From NCBI GenBank assembly GCA_019347775.1, contig JAHWKP010000118.1, forward strand, positions 1-5,350: a stretch of 5,350 nucleotides of DNA. Reading direction: 5' to 3'. This document shows, piece by piece, positions 4,916 through 5,350 of the stretch (within the stretch, counting starts at the first letter, position 1; the number at the start of each line of letters is the position of its first letter). The position numbers were made by a program, and so were the translations under genes. The DNA is from Actinomycetota bacterium. Its GTDB lineage: Bacteria > Actinomycetota > Acidimicrobiia > Acidimicrobiales > JAHWKP01. The notes beneath the pieces are model-generated. The model was not told the DNA's origin. It searched no databases and saw nothing but the letters and a program-made list of their open reading frames with translations.

Positions 4916-5350
4916 AAGAAGCGGTTGACTTCGCGGCGGCTGCGGAGGCGGATCCAGTGGTGGTCGCCGGCGGCGGCGCGGGCGCCGTATCGCTTGCGGT
5001 TGCGGTGGTGGCTGTTCCACGACCACACCAGGATGTTTTCGTTCGGATCCCGGTGGAACAGCGTCCGCAGGCGTTCCCGGTTGCCCATATCCCAGAGTTC
5101 CTCGCCCGTGATCGAACGCCCCACCGATCGAGCCAGCAGCGCGGTCATAACGCGCCAGCGGGGTAGGTCGAGCCACACGAATGTGTCGACGAGGTGGTCG
5201 ATGTGAGTGCCGAGCCGACCGTTGTAGTTGCCGTCGATGACCCAGCGCTGATGCGACGAGGCGAACTCCAGCGCGCGCGCCCGCATGTCCTCGGCGGGGC
5301 GCTCCTGCCAGTTGGGGAGCCAGTGAACGCTGTCGAGCTCGAGCCGGGGA
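4903..5350 (-). CDS. Adenylate-kinase-like P-loop protein, N-terminus cut by right edge
   Basis: The last 148 residues are visible and the frame is open to the right edge. The landmarks fit the adenylate-kinase-like/topology-modulation (FlaR-type) nucleotide kinase family: LDSVHWLPNW near the edge (the family's LD..YW.P.W after the P-loop), RWVIDGNYNG, a second core strand TFVWLDLPRW, the basic helix ARSVGRSITGEELW, GNRERLRTLFHRDPNENILVW (family GNRE..RTLF.RDP) and the closing strand-helix IRLRSRREVNRFL. The Walker A motif should lie some 30 residues upstream, outside the window, so ATP binding cannot be checked. Family members are about 170-200 aa, so perhaps 30-45 residues are missing. Their substrate is not known; they are often annotated as adenylate kinase without proof. 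ATG 5286 is internal to the conserved region and is not the real start. Confidence 0.85.
   Translation of the reverse strand, partial: PRLELDSVHWLPNWQERPAEDMRARALEFASSHQRWVIDGNYNGRLGTHIDHLVDTFVWLDLPRWRVMTALLARSVGRSITGEELWDMGNRERLRTLFHRDPNENILVWSWNSHHRNRKRYGARAAAGDHHWIRLRSRREVNRFLENL

Overview
The window is high-GC bacterial chromosomal DNA with tightly packed genes. It is most likely actinobacterial. Three things point that way: a Gram-positive/actinobacterial LexA-type operator (CGAAC-N4-GTTCG), start codons placed 7 nt after TANNNT -10 hexamers (leaderless promoters), and the strong G/C third-position bias of the larger genes. No marker gene is present, so the lineage below that level is inference. 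Acidimicrobiia-like or another soil/aquatic actinobacterium would fit.

Layout: (1) At 1-2599 a minus-strand pair holds a UvrD/PcrA-like superfamily 1A helicase, followed 26 nt later by a PaaI-like hotdog thioesterase that runs off the left edge. (2) At 2600-2686 an 87-nt divergent spacer carries a consensus SOS box set against the helicase -10 hexamer. (3) At 2687-3532 a plus-strand gene encodes a 281-aa GNAT-type protein. (4) At 3536-4165 a minus-strand vapBC-type toxin-antitoxin pair has an intact antitoxin and a toxin gene broken by one extra base. (5) At 4166-4252 a divergent spacer holds nested inverted repeats and a leaderless vapB promoter. (6) At 4253-4899 a possible 24-codon leader ORF is followed by a Sat-like (streptothricin-type) GNAT acetyltransferase. 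(7) At 4903-5350 lies the C-terminal part of an adenylate-kinase-like P-loop protein, cut by the right edge.

The helicase is the gene with the clearest role: an SOS-inducible DNA repair or replication-restart motor. The vapBC plus Sat-like block (about 3536-4899) uses more A/T-ending codons than the helicase and the first GNAT gene. It abuts its convergent neighbours with only 3 nt on each side, which suggests an acquired accessory block. I see no tRNA, rRNA, CRISPR array, insertion sequence or phage gene. I do not see a convincing undescribed multi-gene system. The points most worth checking are the SOS-box/leaderless promoter, the vapC frameshift and the vapB operator.
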